Positions 39,801 to 48,840 of a stretch of 64,000 nt of DNA are shown here, piece after piece. Each line of letters begins with the position of its first letter. The first letter of the stretch is position 1. The notes under the pieces are model-generated. The model saw only the letters and a list, made by a program, of their open reading frames with translations. It did no database searches and was not told the DNA's origin. The stretch lies in NCBI GenBank assembly GCA_017592775.1, contig JAGFNJ010000014.1:26568-90567 (forward strand). The letters are read 5' to 3'. The stretch comes from Candidatus Accumulibacter conexus. Lineage in GTDB: Bacteria; Pseudomonadota; Gammaproteobacteria; Burkholderiales; Rhodocyclaceae. Position numbers and translations under genes: made by a program.

Positions 39801-39951
39801 GCACGCACTGGGGATGCGGACGATCGCCGAGTACGTCGAGAGCCAGGCGATCGTCGACCGCCTGCGCGAACTGGGCGTCGACCATGCGCAGGGCTACTGG
39901 ATCGGCAAGCCGGCCGCATGGGACACGCCGTCCGGCCGGCCGAGCGCCTGA
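36805..39951 (+). CDS. Membrane PAS-PAS-GGDEF-EAL cyclic-di-GMP enzyme
   Basis: 1048 residues. TM1 about 25-45, periplasmic domain, TM2 about 270-290, HAMP, PAS near 365-485 and 485-610, GGDEF (RIGGDEFG, motif 695-699, complete) and EAL (RYEALLR, Glu828). The EAL domain also keeps FEITETAAI, DDFGSGLSS and KIDGSF, so both diguanylate cyclase and phosphodiesterase centres may be active. Such proteins set local c-di-GMP levels in response to a signal. The start at 36805 gives a clean N-terminal anchor; 11 bp separate it from the binding-protein gene, which probably delivers the input. Confidence 0.93.
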   Translation: MEIPERHARALRWRVDQSLALRLTLVMGAVAAVTAAFLALLSFFVSQHLIADKIRSASALQTESLARHIVFEIDAVQALLNGMAGNAFISNALVDSLGRDQYLLPYLRDQTIPGGTSAGLWVVDFAGKPIAGKRAGDFEHRDSAAVQAAIAGRQAMVELVHEHGLLLAVPVVFPPTGSVEGAVVAVLDWRELLAGAGTLVAADGCFLLQVGDRVLPIPDGCRVASPLPVITRRLDLPPGFRPLNAELRLHVADAAGTAATRALIPGYLLVIGIVLAAVLLASRTMARRIITPLTRLTDIADRIVRQSRLDLRAPEGGRDETGRLASAFNAMLDSLQAARTRLEGDIAQRQIVEQALAKSEEKYRLLIEHQTDLVVKVAPDNRFLYVSPSYCTVFGKSEVELLGHTFMPLVHEDDRESTARAMADLFRPPYRDYHEQRALTSSGWRWFGWADTAVLGDDGAVIAIVGVGRDITERREAEEALFEAKERAQVTLHSIGDAVITTDALGRVEYLNPVAEQMTGWTTIDARERALAEVFHIVDESTRATTPDPVERCLREGKVVGLANHSILVSRHGVEHHIDDSAAPIRGRDGRILGAVLVFHDVTETRSLARQLEHDATHDALTGLINRPEFERRVTRALTSSQQYRTQHALCYLDLDQFKLVNDTAGHAAGDELLRQIRKLMSSMFRERDTLARIGGDEFGLLLDNCPLGRAQSIARSVVSAVRDYLFHWDGRSYQIGVSIGLVPVTAATRDTAELFKQADVACYTAKELGRNQVHVYQRADSESAQRHSEILGAAGLRDALEQDRFRLHYQPIISLAAADDSAPTRYEALLRVVDSGDADDAAKLVLPAAFIPAAERFGLMGDIDRWVIRTACADYAQGAGRTGAEIAINLSGNSLGDDSLLGFIEAQFAAHAVPADKVCFEITETAAIQNLRHAAELMTQLRRHGCHLALDDFGSGLSSFRYLKTLPVDYLKIDGSFVRDMLNNPSDDALVAAINEMSHALGMRTIAEYVESQAIVDRLRELGVDHAQGYWIGKPAAWDTPSGRPSA

Positions 39952-39957
39952 TGGCCC

Positions 39958-40797
39958 TCAGCCGCGGGCGCCGGCGTCGGCAACCTCATCGCCCGGCAGC
40001 GGCAGCAGGACGACCATTTCCGTCCCGCCGCCCGGCCGGTCGACGATCTGCAGATGGCCACCGGACAGATGCACCAGCGCATGCACCGCCGTCAGGCCAA
40101 GACCGGGTCCCGGGCGGTGACTGCTGCTGAAGAACGGTTCGCAGACCCGGTCGCGGATCGCCGCCGCGATGCCCCGCCCCTCGTCGCTGACCGCCAGGCG
40201 GACGAAGTCGCCGGCGAAGGTGGCGCGACACGCGGCACAGACCTCGCCCGCGACGAGACCGGAGCGACGGGCGGAAAGACGCACCGTACCGGCATGCGGC
40301 ATCGCCTCGCAGGCGTTGCGCACCAGATTGAACCACAGCCGGCGGAGGTGCGAACGGTCGATGGCGAGCGCCGGCAACCCGTCGTCGATGGCGACCGAGA
40401 ACGTCACCCCATCGCCGAAGGTCGCGGCGCAGGCGAGGACCACCTCGTCGGCGACGGCCTGGCAGGCCGCCGCAGCGAGCCGCGGCGGCTCTTCGCGCAG
40501 CAGTGCCGACAACTGCTGCACGAGGAGCTGCGCACGCTCGCCGGCGATGCCGATTTCGTCGAGATACGACAGCACGCGCTCGTTGCCACCGCCGGCCTGC
40601 AGGACCACCTTCGCCAGCCCGGTGAAGCCCTGGATGGCGAGCAGCACGTTGTTGAAGTCGTGCGCCAAGCCACCCGCCACCGCCCCAAGCGCCAGCAGGC
40701 GCTCGATCTCGCGCGGCGCGCCCGGCAACGGCTGCGCCGGGTCGGCGGCGGCAGCCGGCGGCGCGCGCTCAGGCACCGGCGGCGTCACGCCACGCAT
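39958..40797 (-). CDS. Soluble NtrB-like sensor histidine kinase
   Basis: About 279 residues from an ATG at 40797; ATGs at 40866 and 40911 are alternatives and none has a good ribosome-binding site. H box GAVAGGLAHDFNNVLLAIQGF (His about 46), N box NLVRNACEAM, G boxes SDEGRGI and GPGLGLTAVHAL. This HisKA variant (HDFNN) occurs in NtrB/FixL-like kinases. No sensor domain or membrane segment remains, so input is unclear. It is divergent from, and probably partner of, the FixJ-like regulator at 40989. Confidence 0.82.
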   Translation of the reverse strand: MRGVTPPVPERAPPAAAADPAQPLPGAPREIERLLALGAVAGGLAHDFNNVLLAIQGFTGLAKVVLQAGGGNERVLSYLDEIGIAGERAQLLVQQLSALLREEPPRLAAAACQAVADEVVLACAATFGDGVTFSVAIDDGLPALAIDRSHLRRLWFNLVRNACEAMPHAGTVRLSARRSGLVAGEVCAACRATFAGDFVRLAVSDEGRGIAAAIRDRVCEPFFSSSHRPGPGLGLTAVHALVHLSGGHLQIVDRPGGGTEMVVLLPLPGDEVADAGARG

Positions 40798-40988
40798 CGC
40801 GGATCGGTGCGCCGTCTGCCGGCGGCGCCGGTGCTGCCGACGCGCCGGCGCCGGCAGCACCGCCATGCCGCCACCCGCTGCCGCAGTGCACCGGGTCTGC
40901 CGGCCGCCCATGGCTGCGGCAGAGGAAAGTGGTTACAATCAGCCCGTCAGCCTTCAGGGGATTCAGCCTTGCCTTCGCTGCGCGCATC

Positions 40989-41600
40989 ATGACTGTCTCC
41001 GGCAAACAGAGCGTCTGCATCGTCGATGACGACGCGCAGGTACGCCGCTTCCTCGCCGAAGTCCTGTCGAGCATCGGCCTGGTCGCCGAGCAGTACGCGT
41101 CCGGTGAGGATTTCATGCGCCGCTGGCAACCGGGAAAGGCCGCCTGCGTGCTGCTCGACATCCGCATGCCACGCATCACCGGGCCGGAGATCCACGACTG
41201 GCTGCGCGAGCGGGAGCCGCGCCTGCCGGTGATCTTCCTCACCGGCCACGCCGACGTGACGACTGCCGTGCGTGCCATGCGCCTCGGCGCCTTCGATTTC
41301 ATCGAAAAACCGTTCAACGTGCAGCAACTGATCGAACGGGTGAACCAGGCCGTCCGCCTGGCGGTCGAGACCTCGGCCGCAACCGCCGGCAACCAGGGCT
41401 GGCAACGCACGCTGACGCCGCGCGAGCAGCAGGTGCTCGGCGGCATCGTCGACGGCAAGCGCAGCAAGCTCATCGCCGCCGAGCTGGGGATCAGCGAACG
41501 GACGGTCGAGAGCCACCGCGCCAGCCTGATGGCCAAGGCAGGCGCCAGCAATGCCGCGCAACTGGTGGCGATGGCCAGCGGCCACGGGATGCGCGACTGA
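40989..41600 (+). CDS. FixJ/NarL-type response regulator
   Basis: 203 residues. REC domain with CIVDDDAQVRR, acceptor Asp57 (CVLLDIRMP), FLTGHADV and EKPF, then a LuxR-type helix-turn-helix (LTPREQQVLGGIVDGKRSKLIAAELGISERTVESHRASLMAK). FixJ-like architecture. The start at 40989 is used since an earlier ATG (40929) adds nonconserved residues. It faces away from the HDFNN kinase with about 190 bp between them, the arrangement of a two-component pair. Confidence 0.88.
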   Translation: MTVSGKQSVCIVDDDAQVRRFLAEVLSSIGLVAEQYASGEDFMRRWQPGKAACVLLDIRMPRITGPEIHDWLREREPRLPVIFLTGHADVTTAVRAMRLGAFDFIEKPFNVQQLIERVNQAVRLAVETSAATAGNQGWQRTLTPREQQVLGGIVDGKRSKLIAAELGISERTVESHRASLMAKAGASNAAQLVAMASGHGMRD

Positions 41601-41927
41601 GCAGTGGTGCGTGCATCCACTGCCCGGGCGACCGGCGTGCCGGGCAGGCACCGCGGCCGCGCTGGCTGGGGCTCGATGACTGACATGGAGGCACCTCGAG
41701 CGGAGAGGACAAGGCTGCCAGTCTAGCCGAAAGAACGCCACGCCGCGACCGGCGGCGCGGCGCCTGCATCTGGCGCAGCGCGCCCGCCAGCGTCTCCTTC
41801 TCCGTATTTCCACTGACTCGCCCGTACATCTCCGGATGGCCGTGCGGCAGCGGCGCCGCTACTCTTCGCCCTCATCGAACACGACCGGCGGCGGCCGCGG
41901 CCACCGCCAGAGAACAAGGGGCACAAC
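41601..41927. other. Region upstream of the chemosensory operon
   Basis: About 330 bp without a credible gene. It should contain the promoter of the cheY-led operon. I searched for a sigma-28 type promoter and did not find one, and no strong sigma-70 pair stands out. Confidence 0.4.
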
Positions 41928-42296
41928 ATGGCAAAGACGATCTTCCTCGTCGACGACTCGGCGACGATCCTGCTCAGCGTCTCGAGCATTCTCGGCAAGG
42001 CCGGCTACGCCGTCGAAAAGGCAGCCAACGCCGAGGAAGCGTTGCGGAAGTTCGAGGCCGGCGTCAAGGTCGATCTGCTGATCACCGACCTCAACATGCC
42101 GGGAATGAACGGCATCGAGCTGATCAAGAAGGTCCGCTCGCTCGCCGCCTACCGCTTCCTGCCGATCCTCTTCCTGACCACCGAGTCGCAGCAGAGCCGC
42201 AAGGCCGAAGCGAAGGCGGCCGGCGCCTCGGGCTGGATCGTCAAGCCGGCGACCGCCGACGACCTGCTCAACACCATCAAGCTGGTGCTCAAGTAG
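41928..42296 (+). CDS. cheY: CheY-like single-domain response regulator
   Basis: 122 residues. FLVDDSATILLSVSSIL, acceptor Asp54 (LLITDLNMPGMNG), the Thr in LFLTTESQQ and the Lys in IVKPAT form a complete receiver. First gene of the chemosensory operon, so it is the probable output target of the CheA at 44002. It lacks an output domain; target may be a motor, a type IV pilus or an enzyme. Confidence 0.92.
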   Translation: MAKTIFLVDDSATILLSVSSILGKAGYAVEKAANAEEALRKFEAGVKVDLLITDLNMPGMNGIELIKKVRSLAAYRFLPILFLTTESQQSRKAEAKAAGASGWIVKPATADDLLNTIKLVLK

Positions 42297-42305
42297 TCGC
42301 GCGCG

Positions 42306-43634
42306 ATGGCCACCCCGCCGAACGACATCTACCGCCAGTACCGGCAGCGCACGCTGCTCACCGGCATCGCCGCCACCATTGGTGCCGTGCTCGTCGTCTT
42401 CCTGACGCATGCCCTGTACAACGACGTCCTCGGCCGCGTTCTCGGACTCGGCGACCGCAGCATCGACACGCTGATGACCTTCTGCGGCCTGCTGCTCTTC
42501 GTCGCCGTGCAGCACCTGCTCTCGCGCCTGCTCTATCACGACGCGCACATGGGAATCGACCAGCAGCTCAAGGATGAGCGCCCGCCGTGCCCGTCGAACA
42601 AGGTCTGCCAGCGTGTCGCCATGCCCGAACTCCGGGACGTCCCGCGTTTCAACAAGGTTCTCGTCGGCCATCTGCGCAGCGTCGTCGCGCAGACCGAACA
42701 GGCCGCCTACGACGTCACTTCGCGCCTGCAGACGATCGACGACGTCGTCACCGAACTCAACCGTTTCGTCTCCGGCGCAGCCGCCGAAGCCGAATCGATG
42801 GCGCACGATTCCGAGGAAACCCTCGGCGCCAATCGTCACCTGATCGAGAAACTGAAGGCTTTCATCGCCCAGCGCATCCAGGAAACGGCAGCCGATCAGG
42901 CGCGCAGCGCCGAAGCCGTCCGCGAAGCGAAGGCGCTGCAGGCGCTGGTCGACCTGATCCGGCACATCGCCGGGCAGACCAACCTGCTCGCCCTCAACGC
43001 GGCGATCGAGGCGGCGCGCGCCGGTGAAGCGGGTCGCGGCTTCGCCGTCGTCGCCGACGAGGTGCGCAAGCTGTCGCACGAGACCGAGGCGGCGGTGAAG
43101 AAGATCAACGACGGCATCGCCGCCGTCGCCCGCATCATCGAAAGCCAGTCATCCGACCGGGTCGCCCACTCGCACATCAACGAGGAGCGCGACAGCCTCG
43201 AGCGCTTCGCCTCGCAGCTCGAACTGCTCGGCAGCAGTTACGAGAACCTGACCGCGCGCGAGCGGACCATCCTGGCGACGATCAACGAGAGCAGCGGCAA
43301 GCTCGGTTCGATGTTCATGGATACGCTCGCCAGCGTGCAGTTCCAGGATGTCACGCGACAGCAGATCGAGCAGGTCATCGGTGGCATCGAACGTCTCGAC
43401 AGCCACGCCGGCGCCCTCGCCAGAGTGCTCGAAGCCGGCGTCGACGTCCGCCGCGAGGATGCCGTCGAGCCGCTGGCGAAGCAGATGGAGCAGGTCTTCT
43501 CGACCTACGTCATGGACCAGCAGCGCGACGCGCACCAGCAGGCGATGCGGGGCGGTGGCGGCGACCGCCCCGCGCGATCCACAGCGACGGCGGCGCCGGC
43601 GGCAACCGGATCGAGCAACGTCGAACTGTTCTGA
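42306..43634 (+). CDS. Methyl-accepting chemotaxis protein with short N-terminal membrane region
   Basis: 442 residues. Two membrane helices near 18-38 and 58-80 with a tiny loop between, so no periplasmic ligand domain; then a coiled signalling domain with the hairpin tip [33 protein letters not shown]. It may sense membrane state or a cytosolic signal. The C-terminus ends SSNVELF, closely like the C-terminus of CheD in this operon (TNIELF). Starts 9 bp after cheY. Confidence 0.88.
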   Translation: MATPPNDIYRQYRQRTLLTGIAATIGAVLVVFLTHALYNDVLGRVLGLGDRSIDTLMTFCGLLLFVAVQHLLSRLLYHDAHMGIDQQLKDERPPCPSNKVCQRVAMPELRDVPRFNKVLVGHLRSVVAQTEQAAYDVTSRLQTIDDVVTELNRFVSGAAAEAESMAHDSEETLGANRHLIEKLKAFIAQRIQETAADQARSAEAVREAKALQALVDLIRHIAGQTNLLALNAAIEAARAGEAGRGFAVVADEVRKLSHETEAAVKKINDGIAAVARIIESQSSDRVAHSHINEERDSLERFASQLELLGSSYENLTARERTILATINESSGKLGSMFMDTLASVQFQDVTRQQIEQVIGGIERLDSHAGALARVLEAGVDVRREDAVEPLAKQMEQVFSTYVMDQQRDAHQQAMRGGGGDRPARSTATAAPAATGSSNVELF

Positions 43635-43655
43635 ATTACCCAGGAGGGCATCAGC

Positions 43656-43961
43656 ATGCAGGCATCCCCGGCCAGGCGCCTCGTCATCGACGAGGACATG
43701 ACGATCTACCAGGCGCAGGCGCAGAAGGAACAGTTGCTCGCCGCGCTGGCGGCAGCCGACCACCTCGAACTCGATCTGGCCGGCGTCGGCGAAATGGACA
43801 CCGCCGGCCTGCAACTGCTGATGCTGCTCAAGCGCGAAGTGCTGCAGCAGGACAAGCTGCTGACCATCAGCGGCCACAGCCCGGCCGTCCAGCACGTCCT
43901 CGACTTCTGCAATCTGGTCGGCGTCTTCGGCGACCCGATGGTCATCCCGGCCAACACCTGA
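43656..43961 (+). CDS. STAS-domain protein (anti-anti-sigma-like)
   Basis: 101 residues. VIDEDMTIYQAQAQKEQLLAAL and LELDLAGVGEMDTAGLQLLMLL match STAS; the segment normally carrying the phosphorylatable Ser reads MDTAGLQ, so Thr may be the phosphorylation site. STAS proteins in chemosensory clusters are known but of poorly defined role. GGAGG precedes the start. Sits between an MCP and cheA. Confidence 0.85.
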   Translation: MQASPARRLVIDEDMTIYQAQAQKEQLLAALAAADHLELDLAGVGEMDTAGLQLLMLLKREVLQQDKLLTISGHSPAVQHVLDFCNLVGVFGDPMVIPANT

Positions 43962-44001
43962 CATCGCCGTCACGAACGCGAACGAACGAGGAGCACACCC
44001 G

Positions 44002-46197
44002 ATGGACGAACTGACCAGTACCTTCGTCACCGAGAGCCGCGACCAGTTGCTGGCGATGGAAGACGGACTGCTCAAGCTCGAGCAGTCGCCCGACGACGCC
44101 GACAATCTCGGCGCCATCTTCCGCGCCGCGCACACCATCAAGGGCGGTGCCGGCGTCGTCGAGTGCCACTTCATCGAAGCCTTCACGCACAAGGTCGAGA
44201 ACGTTCTCGACCAGTTGCGCAACGGCGAGATTCCGGTCAGCGGCGAACTGTCGACGATCCTGCTCGAATGCTGCGACCACTTGGGCGCGCTGCTCGACGC
44301 CCTCGTCGCCGGCCTGCCGCAACCCGACGCCGCCGTCCAGGCGCGCGGTGACGTCCTGCTGGCGACGCTGACCGAAAAGTTCCTCGGCGGCGACGCCGCC
44401 GCGGCGACCAGCGCCCTGCCCGTCGAACACGCAGCGGAACTGGCTGCCTCGGGCGGCGGCATCGTCGTCACCGACGCCTGGCACATCTCGGTCCGCTTCG
44501 GTGCCGGCGTCCTGCGCAACGGCACCGACCCGCTCTCCTTCCTGCACTACCTCGCCTCGCTCGGCGAGATCATCGCCATCACCACCCTCGCCGACGCCAT
44601 GCCGGCGGCCGACGAGATGGACCCCGAGTGCTGCTACCTCGGCTTCGAGATGCGCTTCCAGACGCGCGCCTCGAAGGCGCAGATCGAGGGCGTCTTCGAC
44701 TTCGTCCGCGACGACTGCACGCTGCACATCCTGCCGCCCAATTCGAAGATCGACGAATACCTGAAGCTGATCGACCAGCTCCCCGAGGACAGCATGCGTC
44801 TCGGCGAGATCCTCGTCCGCTCCGGCGCGCTGACGCAGGCCGAACTCGACGCCGGCCTCGCCGCGCAGTCCCGTCCGGCGGCGGCTGGCGAAACGCCGGC
44901 AGCGCCGACGCCGCTCGGCGACATTCTCGTTGGCCAGAAGGTCGTGCAGAAGGAGATCGTCGAAGCCGCCGCCAGCCGACAGGCCGTCGTCAGCGAGAAG
45001 AAGGCGAACGAAGCGCGCATGATCCGCGTGCACGCCGACAAGCTCGACCAGTTGATCGATCTCGTCGGCGAACTCGTCATCGCCGGCGCCGGCGCCAACC
45101 TGCTGGCGCAGCGCAGCGGCCAGTCCGAGCTGGGCGAATCGACCTCGGTCCTGCTGCGCCTGGTCGAGAGCATCCGCGACTCGGCGCTGCAACTGCGCAT
45201 GGTGCAGATCGGCGAAACCTTCAACCGCTTCAACCGCGTGGTACGCGACGCCTCGCGCGAGATGGGCAAGAGCATCGACCTGGTGATCACCGGCGCCGAA
45301 ACCGAACTCGACAAGTCGGTGGTCGAGAAACTCGGCGACCCGCTGATGCATCTCGTGCGCAACGCCATCGACCACGGCATCGAAGCGCCGGCGCTGCGCG
45401 CCGAGCGCGGCAAGCCCGAGAACGGCACCGTCCAGCTCAACGCCTACCACGACTCGGGCAGCATCATCATCGAGGTGATCGACGACGGCGGCGGCCTGCC
45501 GAAAGAGAAGATCCGCGCCAAGGCGATCGCCAAGGGGCTGATCGATCCGGCGGCGACGCTCTCCGACCACGAGATCAGCAACCTGATCTTCGAAGCCGGT
45601 TTTTCGACCGCCGAGCAGGTGACCAACATCTCCGGCCGTGGCGTCGGCATGGACGTCGTCCGCCGCAACATCCAGAGCCTGCGCGGCAGCGTCGAGGTGG
45701 GCACGGTCGAAGGCGAGGGATCGACCTTCACCGTCCGCCTGCCGCTGACGCTGGCGATCATCGACGGTTTCCTGACCGGCGTCGGCAAGGCCTCCTACGT
45801 CGTACCGCTCGAATCGGTCGTCGAATGCATCGAACTCGCCGACGCGCCGGGCAGCCGCAACTACCTCAACCTGGGCGGCGAAGTCCTGCCCTTCGTCCGC
45901 CTGCGCGAACTCTTCGAAATCGGCGGCGAGGTGCCTGCCCGCCAGAACGTGGTCATCGTCCACTACGCCGGCAGGAAGGCCGGCCTGGTCGTCGATACGC
46001 TGCTCGGCGAGTTCCAGACGGTGATCAAGCCGCTCGGAGTCCTCTTCAGGCACCTGCGCGGCATCGGCGGCTCGACGATCCTCGGCACCGGCGAGGTGGC
46101 GTTGATCCTCGATGTGCCGGCGCTGGTCAACCTCGTCGGCAGCAGCGAGGAGCGCCGCCTGGCACCGCCGCGCCGCGAATCCGCCGTCTCGCCCTGA
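44002..46197 (+). CDS. cheA: Chemotaxis histidine kinase with MshEN-like tandem motif
   Basis: 731 residues. Hpt at the N-terminus ([14 protein letters not shown], His44); then a region around 150-250; two repeats at about 266-289 ([20 protein letters not shown]...) and about 305-327 ([16 protein letters not shown]...); then dimerisation, HATPase ([28 protein letters not shown]) and CheW-like domain. The repeats resemble the RLGxxLV...G...L..AL..Q motif of MshEN domains, which bind c-di-GMP. It autophosphorylates and passes phosphate to CheY and CheB. Start follows GAGGAGCACAC. Confidence 0.93.
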   Translation: MDELTSTFVTESRDQLLAMEDGLLKLEQSPDDADNLGAIFRAAHTIKGGAGVVECHFIEAFTHKVENVLDQLRNGEIPVSGELSTILLECCDHLGALLDALVAGLPQPDAAVQARGDVLLATLTEKFLGGDAAAATSALPVEHAAELAASGGGIVVTDAWHISVRFGAGVLRNGTDPLSFLHYLASLGEIIAITTLADAMPAADEMDPECCYLGFEMRFQTRASKAQIEGVFDFVRDDCTLHILPPNSKIDEYLKLIDQLPEDSMRLGEILVRSGALTQAELDAGLAAQSRPAAAGETPAAPTPLGDILVGQKVVQKEIVEAAASRQAVVSEKKANEARMIRVHADKLDQLIDLVGELVIAGAGANLLAQRSGQSELGESTSVLLRLVESIRDSALQLRMVQIGETFNRFNRVVRDASREMGKSIDLVITGAETELDKSVVEKLGDPLMHLVRNAIDHGIEAPALRAERGKPENGTVQLNAYHDSGSIIIEVIDDGGGLPKEKIRAKAIAKGLIDPAATLSDHEISNLIFEAGFSTAEQVTNISGRGVGMDVVRRNIQSLRGSVEVGTVEGEGSTFTVRLPLTLAIIDGFLTGVGKASYVVPLESVVECIELADAPGSRNYLNLGGEVLPFVRLRELFEIGGEVPARQNVVIVHYAGRKAGLVVDTLLGEFQTVIKPLGVLFRHLRGIGGSTILGTGEVALILDVPALVNLVGSSEERRLAPPRRESAVSP

Positions 46198-46276
46198 CGC
46201 CGCCCGACCACCGGCGCCAGCGCCGGCAAGTTTCGTCTCACCAACCAAGATTGACCGCAACCCGCAAGGAGAAGCC

Positions 46277-47917
46277 ATGTTCAAGAATCTTCGCATCGGC
46301 GCCCGGCTCGGATTGGGCTTCGGCCTCGTCCTCGTCCTGATGGCGGCACTCGCCGCTCTGGCGTACAACCGCATCCATCTCCTGGAAGGAGAGGTCTCCG
46401 AGATGGTCAATGACCATTTCCCGAAGACGGTGTGGGCGAACGACGTCATCGAGCAGGTCAACATCGTCGCGCGCGCAACGCGTGGCGGCATGCTGGCGAA
46501 CAAGCAGGAAGACACCATAAGGCAGCTCGATCGCGTACCTGAAGTGCGCAAGGCTGCCAGCGAGGCGATCGCCAAACTCGAAAAGACGATAACCTCCGAA
46601 GCAGGAAAGAAGGCTCTCAGCGTCATCTTGGACAGGCGCAAGGTCTACGACGCCGAACTCGACAAGTTCATCGAGATCGCCAGGTCGGGCAGGCGCGACG
46701 AGGCCATCGCACAGTTGATGGGCCCGTTTCGCAAGGTACACGACGACTACATGGCATCGATCAACGCGCTGATCGATTTCCAGACCGATCTGATGAAAAA
46801 GGCTGGCGAAGCAGCCGACAAGGAGGCCGCCCAGGCCCAGGCGATCATCCTCGCCCTGGCACTGGCCGCGCTCGTCATCGGTGCCGGTTTCGCCTTCTGG
46901 GTCACGCGTTCGATCACCCGCCCGATCAATGAGGCGGTCGGCGCCGCCAACGCGCTCGCCGAAGGCGACCTGTCCGTCATCATCCAGGTGGACAGCAAGG
47001 ACGAAGTCGGCCAGTTGCTGGCGGCGATGCAGGGAATGGCCGGCAAGCTCGGCGAGATCATCGGCGAGGTGCGCAGCGCCGCCGACAACCTCAGCAACGC
47101 CTCAGGCCAAGTCTCGGCGACCGCGCAGTCGCTGTCGCAGTCGGCGAGCGAGCAGGCGGCGTCGGTCGAGGAAAGCACCGCCAGCATGGAAGAGATGAGC
47201 GCATCGATCGTCCAGAACACCGAGAACGCGAAACGCACCGACGGCATGGCATCCAGCGCCGCGCGCCAAGCCGTCGACGGCGGCGAAGCCGTCGGCCGCA
47301 CCGTCGAGGCGATGAAGAGCATCGCTGAGAAGATCGGCATCGTCGACGACATCGCCTACCAGACCAACCTGCTGGCGCTCAACGCCGCCATCGAGGCGGC
47401 ACGCGCCGGCGAACACGGCAAGGGTTTCGCCGTCGTCGCCGCCGAAGTCCGGAAGCTCGCCGAACGCAGCCAGGTCGCGGCGCAGGAAATCGGCAACGTC
47501 GCCAGGGATTCGGTGAAACTCGCCGAACGCGCCGGCTCGCTGCTCGGCGAGATGGTGCCGTCGATCAGCAAGACCTCCGACCTCGTCCAGGAAATCGCTG
47601 CCGCTTCGCAGGAGCAGTCCTCCGGCGTCGGCCAGATCAACGGCGCGATGGGGCAATTGAACCAGGCGACGCAGCAGAACGCCTCGGCCTCCGAGGAACT
47701 CGCCGCGACTGCCGAGGAACTCGGCGGGCAAGCGGCGCAGTTGCAGGAGCTGATGACCTTCTTCCAGCTCGCCGACGCCGGCCGTTCGGCCACCGCCGCG
47801 AGACGGACCGCCCCCGCCGCCCGCGCCCAGCGCGCCACCGCGCCGGCCGTGCGACCGATGGCAGCCGGGCGGGTCGCCGCCGTGGCGCCGTCCGAGCACG
47901 ATTTCGAACGCTTCTGA
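46277..47917 (+). CDS. Methyl-accepting chemotaxis protein, 4HB sensor type
   Basis: 546 residues. TM1 about 10-30, a periplasmic four-helix-bundle type domain (about 30-190), TM2 about 195-215, HAMP, and a signalling domain with [34 protein letters not shown] low-complexity tail ends HDFERF, a xFxxF pattern comparable to the CheR-tethering pentapeptide of enteric receptors. AAGGAG precedes the ATG at 46277. Its last third is the same DNA, over about 480 bp, as in the receptor gene at 48841. Confidence 0.9.
   Translation: MFKNLRIGARLGLGFGLVLVLMAALAALAYNRIHLLEGEVSEMVNDHFPKTVWANDVIEQVNIVARATRGGMLANKQEDTIRQLDRVPEVRKAASEAIAKLEKTITSEAGKKALSVILDRRKVYDAELDKFIEIARSGRRDEAIAQLMGPFRKVHDDYMASINALIDFQTDLMKKAGEAADKEAAQAQAIILALALAALVIGAGFAFWVTRSITRPINEAVGAANALAEGDLSVIIQVDSKDEVGQLLAAMQGMAGKLGEIIGEVRSAADNLSNASGQVSATAQSLSQSASEQAASVEESTASMEEMSASIVQNTENAKRTDGMASSAARQAVDGGEAVGRTVEAMKSIAEKIGIVDDIAYQTNLLALNAAIEAARAGEHGKGFAVVAAEVRKLAERSQVAAQEIGNVARDSVKLAERAGSLLGEMVPSISKTSDLVQEIAAASQEQSSGVGQINGAMGQLNQATQQNASASEELAATAEELGGQAAQLQELMTFFQLADAGRSATAARRTAPAARAQRATAPAVRPMAAGRVAAVAPSEHDFERF
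47327..47807 (+). repeat. MCP signalling-domain repeat, copy 1
   Basis: About 480 bp identical to 49885-50365. It covers the hairpin tip and the C-terminal adaptation helix. The first mismatch on the left is a synonymous change at 47326 (T against C) and on the right at 47808. Flanks on both sides diverge quickly to ordinary paralogue levels. Confidence 0.85.
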
Positions 47918-47927
47918 GGAGCCCGCG

Positions 47928-48512
47928 ATGAACCGGATCGCCCACAACCGCCCGGCCGGAGGCCCCGCCAACGCGCTCGCCCAGCAGGCGGCAGCCGCCC
48001 TCGAAGCCAGGCAGGCCGCCGCCGACGGCCCGCAGCAATATCTCACCTTCCTGCTCGGCGGCGAGATGTTCGCCGTCGCCATCCTCAACGTCAAGGAAAT
48101 CATCGAGTACGGCAACCTCACCGAAATCCCGATGATGCCGCCCTTCATCCGCGGCGTCATCAACCTGCGCGGCGCCGTCGTACCCGTGATCGACCTCGCC
48201 GCCCGCTTCGGCGGCGCCGAGAGCCAGGTCGGCAAGCGCTCGTGCATCGTCATCCTCGAAGTCAGCGAGGCCGACTCGCGCCACGACATCGGCGTCATGG
48301 TCGATGCGGTCTCGGAAGTGATCGAGATCCCCGGCAGCGAGATCGAGCCCCCACCCTCCTTCGGCGCCCGCATCCGCGCCGACTTCATTCACGGCATGGG
48401 CAAGGTCGCCGGCAGGTTCGTCATCATCCTCAACATCTTCAAGGTGCTGTCGGTCGACGAGATCGCGCTCCTGGCGCAGGTGGCGAGCACCGAAGCGGGC
48501 GGCGGAGCATGA
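47928..48512 (+). CDS. cheW: Chemotaxis coupling protein
   Basis: 194 residues. QYLTFLLGGEMFAVAILNVKEIIEY, RGVINLRGAVVPVIDLAARF and VDAVSEVIEIP are the CheW core. A 35-residue Ala-rich N-terminal extension precedes it. Links the receptors to CheA. Lies 10 bp after the upstream mcp. Confidence 0.93.
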   Translation: MNRIAHNRPAGGPANALAQQAAAALEARQAAADGPQQYLTFLLGGEMFAVAILNVKEIIEYGNLTEIPMMPPFIRGVINLRGAVVPVIDLAARFGGAESQVGKRSCIVILEVSEADSRHDIGVMVDAVSEVIEIPGSEIEPPPSFGARIRADFIHGMGKVAGRFVIILNIFKVLSVDEIALLAQVASTEAGGGA

Positions 48513-48570
48513 CCACAGTTGCAGGTCGATCGCTTCGCCATCGCCCTCAGGACCCGTAACGGGGACAGGC

Positions 48571-48804
48571 ATGCTGAAAACGATGGGCATCACGTGGAGG
48601 ATCGTCGGCATGGTGGCTATCCTGATCCTCGCCATCGTAGACGCCGCCGCGGCCGCTCTGCGGCTAGCGGCGGAAACCAATAGCCGCGGCTCGAAAACCT
48701 ACGAAACCAACGTCAAGCCGCTGCAGCATCTGGCCCAGCCCGCACTGTCGGAGCGCTCGCCGACAGCGATCCAGAAGACCCTTGAAGCCTCCCCTCGGCA
48801 GTAA
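48571..48804 (+). pseudogene. Remnant of an MCP N-terminus
   Basis: A 77-residue frame whose start MLKTMGITWRIVGMVAILILAIV and following ETNSRG... segment resemble the TM1 and early periplasmic part of an MCP with a four-helix-bundle sensor. It then stops (TAA), and a new complete receptor starts 36 bp later. It is too short to work as a receptor, so it is probably a broken gene copy left by recombination; expression as a small membrane protein cannot be excluded. Confidence 0.55.
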
Positions 48805-48840
48805 CGAGCCAAACCATCCATTCTGGCAGGAGAAAACGCC

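Noticed and set aside
41601-41927. Sigma-28 (FliA) promoter for the chemosensory operon
   Set aside because: No TAAA-N15-GCCGATAA-like pair could be found in the region.
48571-48804. Small functional membrane protein gene
   Set aside because: Its sequence reads as an MCP N-terminus that stops early, and it lies beside recombined receptor genes, so a remnant is the simpler reading.
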